Under the pieces are notes generated by a model that was not told the origin of the DNA, did not search any database, and saw only the letters and a list, made by a program, of their open reading frames with translations. Of a stretch of 64,000 nucleotides of DNA, positions 24,214-33,697 are shown one piece after another; within the stretch, counting starts at the first letter, position 1, and each line of letters starts with the position of its first letter. The stretch lies in the NCBI GenBank assembly GCA_035294245.1, contig DATGLG010000020.1:39984-103983 (forward strand), read 5' to 3'. Origin of the DNA: DATGLG01 sp035294245. Lineage in GTDB: Bacteria > Pseudomonadota > Alphaproteobacteria > JACZXZ01. The position numbers were made by a program, and so were the translations under genes.

Positions 24214-24826
24214 GCGCTATCTCCGCCAGGGCGCGTTGGCCCAGCTCACTCTCGCCAAGCGGGCGACGATCGAGCCGGGGACCGCCGGCGTGCACCTCTG
24301 CGACCACGGCTTTCTTGGGCAGCTCGGCCTGCGCGGCTCCGGCGATCCGGCATTCTGCGCCGCCGTCGAGAGCGTATTGGGTACTGCGCCGCCGCTCGAG
24401 CCCAATCGCGTGGCCGAGGGGCGGGAGGCCCGCATCCTCTGGCTCGGTCCCGACGAGTGGCTTGCCGTGCTCTCCGAGGAGCGGACCGAAGCCGCCGCAA
24501 AGACGCTCCTCGAGAGGCTTGCCGGCGAGCACGTCGCCGTCGTCGATCTCAGCGAGGCTCGCGCGGCGATCGGGCTCGCCGGGCCGCGGGCGCGCGACGT
24601 GCTGGCGCAAGGCTGCTCGCTCGACATCCACCCGCGCGTCTTCCTGCACAATCACTGCGCCCAGACGCTCCTCGCGCAGGTGCCGGTAATTATCCACCGG
24701 CGCGGGGGAGGCATCGCGGCCGGCTCCGCCTACGACATCTATGTGCAGCGGAGCCTGGCCGAGTATCTCTGGCATTGGCTCGAGGACGCCGCCCAGGGCT
24801 ACGGAATCGCGATCCTCGAGGGATAA
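24206..24826 (+). CDS. soxG: Sarcosine oxidase, gamma subunit
   Basis: This 206-residue subunit starts at the ATG at 24206, which overlaps the soxA stop by eight bases. SoxG has a GcvT-like fold related to the folate domain of SoxA and is the fourth subunit of the heterotetramer. Typical segments are LGLRGSGDPAF, ILWLGPDEWLAVL, VDLSEARAAIGLAGPRARDVLAQGC, and YDIYVQRSLAEYLWHWLEDAA. The gene family is poorly conserved, but position and length leave little doubt. Confidence 0.92.
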   Translation: MTERYLRQGALAQLTLAKRATIEPGTAGVHLCDHGFLGQLGLRGSGDPAFCAAVESVLGTAPPLEPNRVAEGREARILWLGPDEWLAVLSEERTEAAAKTLLERLAGEHVAVVDLSEARAAIGLAGPRARDVLAQGCSLDIHPRVFLHNHCAQTLLAQVPVIIHRRGGGIAAGSAYDIYVQRSLAEYLWHWLEDAAQGYGIAILEG

Positions 24827-24832
24827 GCCGGT

Positions 24833-26094
24833 ATGGTCTCCCTCCTCATGTCGGTGGCGGCGCTGCTTCTCGGCGTCGCGATCATCAACACCGGCAACGG
24901 GATGTTCTCGACCTTCCTGTCGCTGCGGATGAACCTCGAGGGCTTTCCGCCCGAGGTCACTGGACTCGTCATGTCGGCCTATTATGCCGGCATGGCGGTC
25001 GGCGCCCGCACCTGCGACCGGCTGATCAACCGCGTCGGCCATGTCCGCGCCTTTGCCGCTTTCGCGGCAGTCGTCTCCGCGATCGTGCTGATCTCGGCGT
25101 TCTTCGTCTCTCCCTATGTCTGGGGCGTGATGCGGGCGACGCTCGGCTTCTGCTTCGCCGGGCTCTTCATGGTGGTCGAAAGCTGGCTCAATGCGCGGGC
25201 GAGCGTCGGAACGCGCGGCCGGCTGCTCTCCCTGTACATGATGGTCAGCTATTTGGCGCTCGGCACGGGACAGCTTCTTCTCGATCTGCGCGACCCCCAC
25301 AGCCGGGATTTCTTCCTGCTCGCGGCTCTTTTCTATTCGCTCTCGCTGGTGCCGCTGGTGCTGACGAGCGCCGAGACGCCGGGGCTGTTACAATCTTCAA
25401 CCCTGCGCTTGCGCGCGCTCTACGACATCTCGCCACTTGGCGTGCTGGCCTGTCTCTCTTCCGGGCTGGTCACCTCGTCGCTTTATGGAATGGGGGCGAT
25501 CTTCGCGCAGAACAGCGGGTTCGATCTGAGCGAGGTCTCCTATTTCATGGGGGCCGCGGTGCTGGGTGGTCTGGCCCTGCAGTATCCCATCGGCAGGCTT
25601 TCGGACCGCTACGACCGCCGCTATGTCATCCTCGCGGTGGCATTGGCGACGGCGGCGACGGCGCTTCTCATCACCGCGCTTGCCGGACACGCCAAGGCGG
25701 CGATGATCGCGCTTGTCTGCCTCTATGGCGGCTTCTCCTTCACGCTCTACCCCCTCGGGGTGGCGCACGCGAACGACTTCGTCGATCCCAAGGACGCCGT
25801 GAAGGCAAGCGGCGGACTCCTGCTCTCCTGGGGCCTTGGCGCCAGCTGGGGCCCGATCGCCGCGGCGGCGATGATGGGGCGGCTCGGCCCGCGCGGACTC
25901 TTCATCTTCGTCGTCGTGGTGACGGTGCTGCTCGCCTTCTTCACGGTGTGGCGCATGACGCGGCGGCCGACGGTTCCTCTCGACAAGAAGGAGCCTTTCG
26001 CTCCACCACTCGGCGTGACGCCGATCGGCGAGGAGGCGGCGCGGGCCGAAATCACCGGGCGAGCGGCCGAGATGGAAAGAGCCGCGAGCGCGCG

Positions 26095-26098
<4 letters not shown>
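24833..26098 (+). CDS. Major facilitator superfamily transporter (YcaD-like)
   Basis: This 421-residue integral membrane protein has about twelve hydrophobic segments and the MFS loop motif DRLINRVGHVRAF between helices 2 and 3, repeated as GRLSDRYDRRYV between helices 8 and 9. It resembles the YcaD/sugar-porter-like branch whose substrates are mostly unknown. It follows soxG after six bases and is probably cotranscribed, so it may bring in or export a compound linked to sarcosine metabolism (inference). Its stop overlaps that of the convergent glycerol kinase gene. Confidence 0.87.
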
Positions 26099-27603
<1,505 letters not shown>

Positions 27604-27688
27604 GGCGTCCTCGCCCCTTGCCGACTTCACGCGATGATGCCGCGCCGCAGCCGCGGGGTCTACGGGGTCTGATTCGGCGACGCGAGGC

Positions 27689-28456
27689 TCAGTACGTCGC
27701 GCGGCCACCGGACAGATCGAAGATCGCCCCCGTCGAGAAGGAGCAATCGTCAGAGGCAAGCCACGCGACCATGCGGGCGATCTCGTCCACCTCGACGAAG
27801 CGACCCATGGGGATTCGGCTCAGGATGTCGACGCGGCGCGCCGGAGTGATGAGCTTCGCCATGGCCGTCTCGGCGGCGGCGGGGGTGATGCAATTGATAT
27901 AGATGCCCTCGGTGGCGACTTCTTTTGCGGCCGATTTGGTCAGCGCCATAAGGCCTGCCTTGGACGCGCTGTAGGCGGCGGCCAAGGGCATGCCCTCCTT
28001 GCCCTGGATCGAGGCCACGTTCACGACATGGCCGCGATAGGGCCGCGGTGACTGCGTTCGCATGAGCCGCACTGCCGCGCGCAGGCAAAGGTAGGCGCCG
28101 ATCAGATTGACCTCGATCACCTTTCGAAAATCATCGGGGTCCGTGTCCCAGCTCGGCGTCACCTGGCCGAGGATTCCCGCATTGTTGACCAGCACGTCGA
28201 CCCGTCCGAAGGCCTGGTGCTCGGCCGCTGCCGCGGTCGCAACCGCCTCCGCGTCGGTGATATCGACGGCCCGCGCAGTGAGCTTGCCGTGAGGCGCCGC
28301 AAGCTCTTCGAGGGCATGCTCCAGCGCCGCCGCCGAGATGTCCCACAGGCAGACCGAGGCCCCGGATGCCAGCATTAGCTTCGCAATCGAGCGGCCGATC
28401 CCCCCAGCGCCGCCGGTAATAATCGCGATCTTCCCGTCCAGCGCATAGCGGTTCAT
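27689..28456 (-). CDS. Short-chain dehydrogenase/reductase (FabG-like)
   Basis: This 255-residue classical SDR has TGGAGGIGRSIA near residues 15-26, DISAAALE after the second strand (Asp favouring NAD(H)), NNAGIL, NVASIQGKEG with the catalytic Ser, and AYSASKAGLMALT with the Tyr-Lys pair. The C-terminal LSGGRATY completes the fold. The substrate is not evident. It lies four bases after the hypothetical gene at 28461-29159 and is surely cotranscribed with it. Confidence 0.9.
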   Translation of the reverse strand: MNRYALDGKIAIITGGAGGIGRSIAKLMLASGASVCLWDISAAALEHALEELAAPHGKLTARAVDITDAEAVATAAAAEHQAFGRVDVLVNNAGILGQVTPSWDTDPDDFRKVIEVNLIGAYLCLRAAVRLMRTQSPRPYRGHVVNVASIQGKEGMPLAAAYSASKAGLMALTKSAAKEVATEGIYINCITPAAAETAMAKLITPARRVDILSRIPMGRFVEVDEIARMVAWLASDDCSFSTGAIFDLSGGRATY

Positions 28457-28460
28457 GCGC

Positions 28461-29159
28461 TCACCCGGCGCTCCAAGGCAGCTTCGCGCGCGACAGCTGC
28501 AAGCGATAAAGACCGTATTCAGCGGGAGCGCTGGCGCCGGTTCCCGCGAGAGCTATATCGCTCAGCGCCTCGCGGCAGAAGGCGTCGAAGGGTTCCGCGT
28601 CGTCCCAGCTCTCGACGAGGAGGATCCAGCGTGGAACCCGGTTGGGCTCGCCGCGCTTCTTCCGCTCCTCGGTGTCGACGGCGCTGGCTGCGATGTCGGC
28701 GACGAGGAGATGCGCCCCTGCGATGCCCGGCCGCTCAACGATCTCGGGAAGCAGACGCTGGGCGAGGGCGCGGCGATGATCTTCCGCCGCGGCCTCGGCG
28801 ACATCATAGCGCCAGGTGGCGATGAGCCCGCCCTGGGCATTCCCGAAGGAGCAGGCGACCCGGCAGATCGAGCGCGCGACATTGCGGAAATGGCCGACGG
28901 CCTCGAGGGTCCACGGCGTGGGATTGTTCAGCCGGCTCGCATAATCCTGCCCCGTGAGGGTTTGCGGCGTATCGACCTCGTAGAGGGTGAAATATTCCGG
29001 GCTGCCATGAATCGCCACGTAGCGACGCCCGCGGAGGAAGCCGGCAATCCCGACTCGCTCGGGCACATGCTCCCGGCCGTGCCAGGCGTAGAAGACGCTC
29101 CGCCCTTCCGGCGCGATATCGTTCCAGATCGCAACCGCGCCTTGTCCCGCCAGGCTCAT
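28461..29159 (-). CDS. Uncharacterised 232-residue protein, possible dimeric alpha/beta-barrel (DUF4286-like)
   Basis: A strong GGGAGG box precedes the ATG and codon use is like its neighbours, so this is a real gene. I do not recognise a firm family. The pattern WHGREHVPERVGIAGFLRGRRYVAI followed by a strand ending in FTLYEVD, and repeated as WILLVESWDD, suggests a ferredoxin-like dimeric alpha/beta barrel (resembling DUF4286/EthD-type proteins). Such proteins can be small oxygenases, lyases or ligand binders. It is cotranscribed with the SDR at 27689-28456 and divergent from the IclR operon, possibly sharing its operator. Confidence 0.72.
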   Translation of the reverse strand: MSLAGQGAVAIWNDIAPEGRSVFYAWHGREHVPERVGIAGFLRGRRYVAIHGSPEYFTLYEVDTPQTLTGQDYASRLNNPTPWTLEAVGHFRNVARSICRVACSFGNAQGGLIATWRYDVAEAAAEDHRRALAQRLLPEIVERPGIAGAHLLVADIAASAVDTEERKKRGEPNRVPRWILLVESWDDAEPFDAFCREALSDIALAGTGASAPAEYGLYRLQLSRAKLPWSAG

Positions 29160-29199
29160 CTCTTCCCTCCCTCTCCTTCGGCGTCGGGCATTCTCGGCA

Positions 29200-29242
29200 T
29201 TGACACTATCGCATTAACTGACATACTGGAACAGTATTCCAG
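29200..29242 (+). promoter_or_regulatory. Promoter and IclR-type operator before the iclR operon
   Basis: TTGACA at 29200-29205 is followed after 16 bases by CATACT at 29222-29227. The inverted repeat CTGGAA-CAGTA-TTCCAG (29226-29242) overlaps the -10 and start-site area. Known IclR-type sites have a TGGAA ... TTCCA core, so this is a good autorepression site. It may also control the divergent gene pair. Confidence 0.7.
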
Positions 29243-29262
29243 ATCGGGACGATATTCTGAAA

Positions 29263-30117
29263 ATGGTCGCTGCGGTCGATCGCTGCCTTGCTTTGATTGA
29301 GACACTCGCCCAGGAGGCGGAAGGGCTGTCCCTCGGCGATATCGCAGCGCGGCTCGATATGCCGAAAAGTGCTACCCACCGCATGCTTGCGACCCTCGCG
29401 GCGCATGGCTATGTCACTCAGGACCCTGCGACCCAGGCCTATCTGCTGTCGCTGCGCCTCGCGGTTCTCGCCTTCCGCTATCTTGATGCGCGGCGGCTGC
29501 CGGATGTGGCGCAGACGGTGCTCGATCGGTTGGCCCGTGACACGGCGGAATACTGCCGCCTTGCCGTGGTCGAGGGCGACGGGCTGATCTGGGTCGCACG
29601 TGCGCAGGGTGCCACCCGCGGCCTGCGCTACGACCCCGAGATGGGCCACGAGGTCGTGCTTCATGCGACGGCGACGGGCAAGGCGTGGCTGGCGACCTTG
29701 CAGGAGGAGGAGGCGCTCCGGATCGTCTTCGCGCAGGGATTCCGCGCACCACCAAACGCCGGAAAGCGTGTCGTCCGCACCGTCGACGAGTTGCGCACCC
29801 ATCTCGCCGAGACGCGGCGGCGCGGCTACGCGGTCGCGGTGGAGGAAGGGGAGGCGGGCACTGTCGCGGTCGCCGTGACCTTCCGCGCCTGGGACTCGCC
29901 CGAGGCGCCGGTCGCGGGAACGCTCAGTGTTGCCGGGCCGATGGTGCGGCTGGGGCGGGAGCGTCGCGAAGAGATCGGTGCGGCGCTGATCGCCGCGGCG
30001 CGCGAGGTCGCGGCTCTGTGGCCGCTGCGCCAGCGTCAACGGCACGCCGCGCGACAGGAAGCCGGCGGGAGCCTGGCTGCGGCCGCGCCGCGCGCGGCGG
30101 GCATGGGCGAGCTGTGA
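29263..30117 (+). CDS. IclR-family transcriptional regulator
   Basis: This 284-residue regulator has a winged helix at residues 1-60 (AVDRCLALIETLA, SLGDIAARLDMPKSATHRMLATL) and the IclR effector domain from about 75-260 (LPDVAQTVLDRLARDTAEYCRLA, HATATGKAWLA, RRRGYAVAVEEGEAGTVAVAV). A Pro/Ala/Arg-rich tail of about 25 residues ends at a stop shared with the next reading frame. It heads an operon with a three-gene ABC importer, an epimerase and an amidohydrolase and probably controls uptake and use of that substrate. Confidence 0.9.
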   Translation: MVAAVDRCLALIETLAQEAEGLSLGDIAARLDMPKSATHRMLATLAAHGYVTQDPATQAYLLSLRLAVLAFRYLDARRLPDVAQTVLDRLARDTAEYCRLAVVEGDGLIWVARAQGATRGLRYDPEMGHEVVLHATATGKAWLATLQEEEALRIVFAQGFRAPPNAGKRVVRTVDELRTHLAETRRRGYAVAVEEGEAGTVAVAVTFRAWDSPEAPVAGTLSVAGPMVRLGRERREEIGAALIAAAREVAALWPLRQRQRHAARQEAGGSLAAAAPRAAGMGEL

Positions 30118-30131
30118 GCGAGGACGTTACC

Positions 30132-30923
30132 ATGCCGGCTGCTCCGGCCGCCGAGCCCTATAAGCGCCGCGAGGGCATGGTCGCGCTCGTCATGTATCCC
30201 GTCGCGACCTTCGCGGTCCTGCTGATCGCCTGGCAAGTCCTCGTCCGGGTCTTCCAGGTGCCGCAATATATCCTGCCGGTGCCGACCGAGTTCTTCGCGA
30301 AGCTGATCGAGGCACGGGCGATCATCTGGCAGAACACGCTGGTCACCGCCAATGAGATCGTGCTTGGCTTTCTCCTGGCGACGGTGATCTCGATCCCGCT
30401 CGGCTTCGTCATCGTGTCCTTCCGGCCGCTGGAGCGCGCCTTCTATCCCCTCATCGTCTTCTTCCAGCTCGTGCCCAAAATCGCGGTGGCGCCGCTTTTC
30501 ATCGTCTGGTTCGGGTTCGGACCCTTTCCCAAGGTGCTGTTCACCTTCCTCCTCTGCTTCTTCCCGACCTTGGTGGCGAGCATGACGGGCTTTCGCGCTC
30601 TCGACGAGCGCGTGCTCTATCTGACCCGCTCAATGGGCGCGAGCGGGTGGCAGACATTCCGCCATATCCGGCTTCCGGCTGCGCTCAGCTACATCTTCGC
30701 CGGGCTCAAGGTCTCGATCGTCTTTTCGGCGACGGGAGCGATCGTGGCCGAGTTCGTCGGCGCCAATGCGGGGCTCGGCTATCTGCTTTTGCGCGGCACG
30801 AGCTATCTCGACATGCCGCTCATCTTCGCGATCCTTGTGGCGCTCAGCGTCGTCGGCATTCTCTTCAGCTATGCGGTACAGCTGCTCGAAACGCTGCTCA
30901 TGCCTTGGCAGCGCAAGGCCTGA
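30132..30923 (+). CDS. ABC transporter permease, SsuC/TauC/ThiX-type
   Basis: This 263-residue inner-membrane permease has about six transmembrane helices and the BPD_transp_1 EAA-type loop (RALDERVLYLTRSMGASGWQTFRHIRLPAA region), which contacts the ATPase. The ATG at 30132 has GAGGA seven bases before it. A GTG at 30114, overlapping the iclR stop, is an alternative. PKIAVAPLFIVWFGFGPFPKV is typical of nitrate/sulfonate/HMP-type permeases. Its partners are the next two genes. Confidence 0.88.
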   Translation: MPAAPAAEPYKRREGMVALVMYPVATFAVLLIAWQVLVRVFQVPQYILPVPTEFFAKLIEARAIIWQNTLVTANEIVLGFLLATVISIPLGFVIVSFRPLERAFYPLIVFFQLVPKIAVAPLFIVWFGFGPFPKVLFTFLLCFFPTLVASMTGFRALDERVLYLTRSMGASGWQTFRHIRLPAALSYIFAGLKVSIVFSATGAIVAEFVGANAGLGYLLLRGTSYLDMPLIFAILVALSVVGILFSYAVQLLETLLMPWQRKA

Positions 30924-30957
30924 CCGCCCGGGAGCCAAACAGAACAGGGAGGAAACG

Positions 30958-31950
30958 ATGCTCGGGAGAATTCTGCTGGCAGCCGCGACGGCGGCCTTCC
31001 TCGGCTCGGCCGCGTCCGCACATGCGGCCGACCAGAAGCCTATGACCTTGACGCTGAACTTCCTGGCCGGTGGTCCGCAGGCCGGCTTCATGTATGCGAA
31101 GAAGCTCGGCTTCTATAAGGACGCGGGGATCGCGCTCACGATCCAGGAGGGGCAGGGCTCGGGGACCACGGCACAGATGGTGGCGACGGGCCAGACCGAT
31201 ATCGGCTTCGCCGATGCGCCCGCGGCCATGCAGATCCGCTCGAAAGGAGGGCCCGTCAAGATCATCGCTCCCATCCTCCAGACCAACGGCTTCTCCATCA
31301 TGTCCCTGCAATCCTCGGGCATCAAGTCGCCCAAGGATCTGGTCGGGCGAAAGGTCGCGGTCCAGCCCGGAACGGCGCAGACGACGCTTCTCGACGCTAT
31401 CTTTGCCGCCAATCAGATCGACATGGCGAAGGTGAACATCATCAATATCGATCCCTCGGCGCTGGTGGGCACGCTCCTGCAGAAGAAGGTCGACGCCATC
31501 CTCGGCGGGGCGGATTTCCAGGGTGTGCAGATCACCGATCGCGGCTTCAAGCTCAACCAGATGTACTATCGCGATATCGGTGTTCCAACGGTCGGTCTCT
31601 CGGTGATCGCGCGGGATGACAAGCTCAAGGCCAATCCCGAGCTCTATCGCAAATTCGTCGAGGCGAGCCTGAAGGGCTGGGACGCGGCGCGGAAGAATCC
31701 CGAGGCCGCCGCCGCCGCGGTGGTCGAGCAGTTTCCATCGGCGACCCAGGACCAGATCCTGAAGCAGCTCAAGGTCGATCTCCTGCTCGTCTGCGCGCCG
31801 GGTGCCACGGCGCTCGGTCGGGTGCCGGAGAAGAACTGGGACGTCACCTATACCCTCCTGACGAAATACCTCGGATTGCCAAAGGATCATCCGATCACCG
31901 ACTATTATACGACCGATTTCCTGCCGCCGAAGCCGCCGGCCTGCTCATGA
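30958..31950 (+). CDS. ABC transporter substrate-binding protein, NMT1/THI5-like
   Basis: This 330-residue periplasmic protein has a Sec signal peptide (LLAAATAAFLGSAASAHA, cut before residue 24). The NMT1/THI5 domain shows MTLTLNFLAGGPQAGFMYAKKLGFYKDAGI, GSGTTAQMVATGQTDIGFADAPA, and DLVGRKVAVQPGTAQ. Members bind pyrimidines such as HMP, sulfonates, nitrate or aromatic acids. No TPP riboswitch precedes the operon, which weakens a thiamine-salvage role. Its stop overlaps the ATPase start (ATGA). Confidence 0.88.
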   Translation: MLGRILLAAATAAFLGSAASAHAADQKPMTLTLNFLAGGPQAGFMYAKKLGFYKDAGIALTIQEGQGSGTTAQMVATGQTDIGFADAPAAMQIRSKGGPVKIIAPILQTNGFSIMSLQSSGIKSPKDLVGRKVAVQPGTAQTTLLDAIFAANQIDMAKVNIINIDPSALVGTLLQKKVDAILGGADFQGVQITDRGFKLNQMYYRDIGVPTVGLSVIARDDKLKANPELYRKFVEASLKGWDAARKNPEAAAAAVVEQFPSATQDQILKQLKVDLLLVCAPGATALGRVPEKNWDVTYTLLTKYLGLPKDHPITDYYTTDFLPPKPPACS

Positions 31951-32771
31951 TGGCGGCGCAGCAGACAATAGGCAGCTCGACCGATCGCGCCGCGGCGATG
32001 GGTGCGGCGATCGAGGGCCGCGGCGTCGCCAAACGGTTTGCCGCAAAGGGTGGCAGCTTCACGGCGCTCGATGCCGTCTCCTTCTCGATCCGGTGCGGCG
32101 AGTTCGTCAGCCTGATCGGGCCATCCGGCTGCGGCAAGAGCACCTTGATGCTGATCTGCGCCGGGCTCGTGCCGGCAAGCAGCGGGGAAATCCTGATCGA
32201 TGGCAAGCGACTCGATCGCCCTCTCACCGATGTCGGCATCGTGTTTCAGGATCATCTGCTGCTCGACTTTCGCACGGCGCTCGACAACGTCCTGCTCCAA
32301 CCGCAAATCCGCCATCAGCCGCTGCCGCCGGCGCGCGTGGAGGCGCTGCGCCTTCTCGAGAAGCTCGGCATTCCCCATGCGGCAGACCGTTACCCGAAGC
32401 AGCTCTCGGGCGGGATGCGGCAGCGCGTCTCGATTGCGCGCGCCCTGATCCATCAGCCGTCGGTTCTCTTCATGGACGAGCCTTTCGGCGCGCTCGATGC
32501 GATCACCCGAACGCAGATCCGGCACGACCTCGAGCTCCTGTGGATGGAGACGCGGAAGACGGTGCTCTTCATCACCCACAGCATCGAGGAGGCGATCGGG
32601 CTGTCCGATCGCGTGCTGGTAATGTCGCCGAGCCCTGGGCGCATCGTCGACGAGATCGCGATCGACCTGCCGCGCCCAAGGCCGGCGCATCTCGGCGAAT
32701 ATCCAAGCTTCAACGCCTATGCCGAGCGGATTCACGGCGCCTTCCGCCGCATGGGCGTGATCCAGTACTGA
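31947..32771 (+). CDS. ABC transporter ATPase, SsuB/TauB-type
   Basis: This 274-residue ATPase has Walker A GPSGCGKST near residue 58, a Q-loop VFQDHLLLDFRTA, signature LSGGMRQRVSIARA, Walker B VLFMDEPFGALD and the switch His in FITHSIEEAIG. The form of the signature and the absence of a TOBE domain place it with nitrate/sulfonate/taurine-type importers, matching the permease and binding protein. Confidence 0.92.
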   Translation: MMAAQQTIGSSTDRAAAMGAAIEGRGVAKRFAAKGGSFTALDAVSFSIRCGEFVSLIGPSGCGKSTLMLICAGLVPASSGEILIDGKRLDRPLTDVGIVFQDHLLLDFRTALDNVLLQPQIRHQPLPPARVEALRLLEKLGIPHAADRYPKQLSGGMRQRVSIARALIHQPSVLFMDEPFGALDAITRTQIRHDLELLWMETRKTVLFITHSIEEAIGLSDRVLVMSPSPGRIVDEIAIDLPRPRPAHLGEYPSFNAYAERIHGAFRRMGVIQY

Positions 32772-32782
32772 TCGCGGGCGCG

Positions 32783-33697
32783 ATGCGCATCCTCGTCACC
32801 GGCGGCGCGGGGTTCCTCGGTGGCGCCTTCGCGGTGCGGGCGCGGGATGCCGGCCATACCGTGACGACGCTTGATCGAGCCGGAGATGTCGACCATCGAT
32901 GCGACATCGGCGACCCTGACGAGGTCGAGGCGGCGGTTTTGGCCGCATCGCCCGAGGCCGTGCTGCATTTGGCGGCACTTCTGACCGACGCCTCGGCCGT
33001 TGATCCGGTAGCCTCCGCCCGCGTAAACGCCCTCGGCACGGCTGCGGTGTTCTCAGCGGCTATGAAGGCACAGGCGTCTCGCGTCATTTATGCCGGCTCG
33101 ATCGCCGCGGTGGGCGCCTGCGCCGAGGGCAGCGGCGACGATGTTCCGCTCATGCCGCGCAGCGTCTACGGTGCCAGCAAGGCCTTCGGTGAGCATCTTG
33201 CCCGGGCCTTGAGTGCCACGCCCGGCGGGCCGCGCTTCCTCGTGCTGCGCTTCGGCTGGATTTACGGGCCCGGCCGCGCGCGCGGCTGGCGCGATGCCCA
33301 AACCGTCATCGAGCAGTTTGCGACAGGCGAGCCGATCGTCGCCTATCCCGATTTTTGCGAGCCGATCGACTGGACCTATCTCGACGACGCAGTCGAGGTG
33401 CTGTTACATGCGGTGACGCGTCCTCTCCCGGCCTTCGCCGCCTTCAACGTGGCGGGGGATCGCCGTATGATGAAGGAGGCGGTTGCATATTTGCAGAAGC
33501 GGTTTCCTCATGTGCGCGCCCAACCCGTCCCGGCGCCGCTACCGCCGAGCGGCTGGGGCATCCGGAACGACGGCCTCGATGCCGCACTCGGCTTCGCACC
33601 CGTTACGCGGCTCGAAGCGGGCATTGACGCGATGCTCGCCGCCATCGGCCCGATGAAGGCGACAAGGGATGGCAGCAACCGGGAGGGAACGGATTGA
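32783..33697 (+). CDS. NAD(P)-dependent epimerase/dehydratase-family protein
   Basis: This 304-residue extended SDR has TGGAGFLGG at residues 7-15, a DIGDPDEVEAAV acidic stretch, LHLAALLTDA, SVYGASKAFGEHLA with the YxxxK pair, and LRFGWIYGPGRARGW. The C-terminal third reads RNDGLDAALGFAPVT. Family members act on nucleotide sugars or on small oxidised lactone precursors such as uronates. It is 11 bases from the ATPase gene and overlaps the amidohydrolase by four bases. The pairing suggests that a hydroxy compound is oxidised and then hydrolysed. Confidence 0.82.
   Translation: MRILVTGGAGFLGGAFAVRARDAGHTVTTLDRAGDVDHRCDIGDPDEVEAAVLAASPEAVLHLAALLTDASAVDPVASARVNALGTAAVFSAAMKAQASRVIYAGSIAAVGACAEGSGDDVPLMPRSVYGASKAFGEHLARALSATPGGPRFLVLRFGWIYGPGRARGWRDAQTVIEQFATGEPIVAYPDFCEPIDWTYLDDAVEVLLHAVTRPLPAFAAFNVAGDRRMMKEAVAYLQKRFPHVRAQPVPAPLPPSGWGIRNDGLDAALGFAPVTRLEAGIDAMLAAIGPMKATRDGSNREGTD

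Noticed and set aside
30937..30960. TPP riboswitch before the THI5-type importer
   Set aside because: No thi-box-like conserved segments are present before iclR or the transporter genes.
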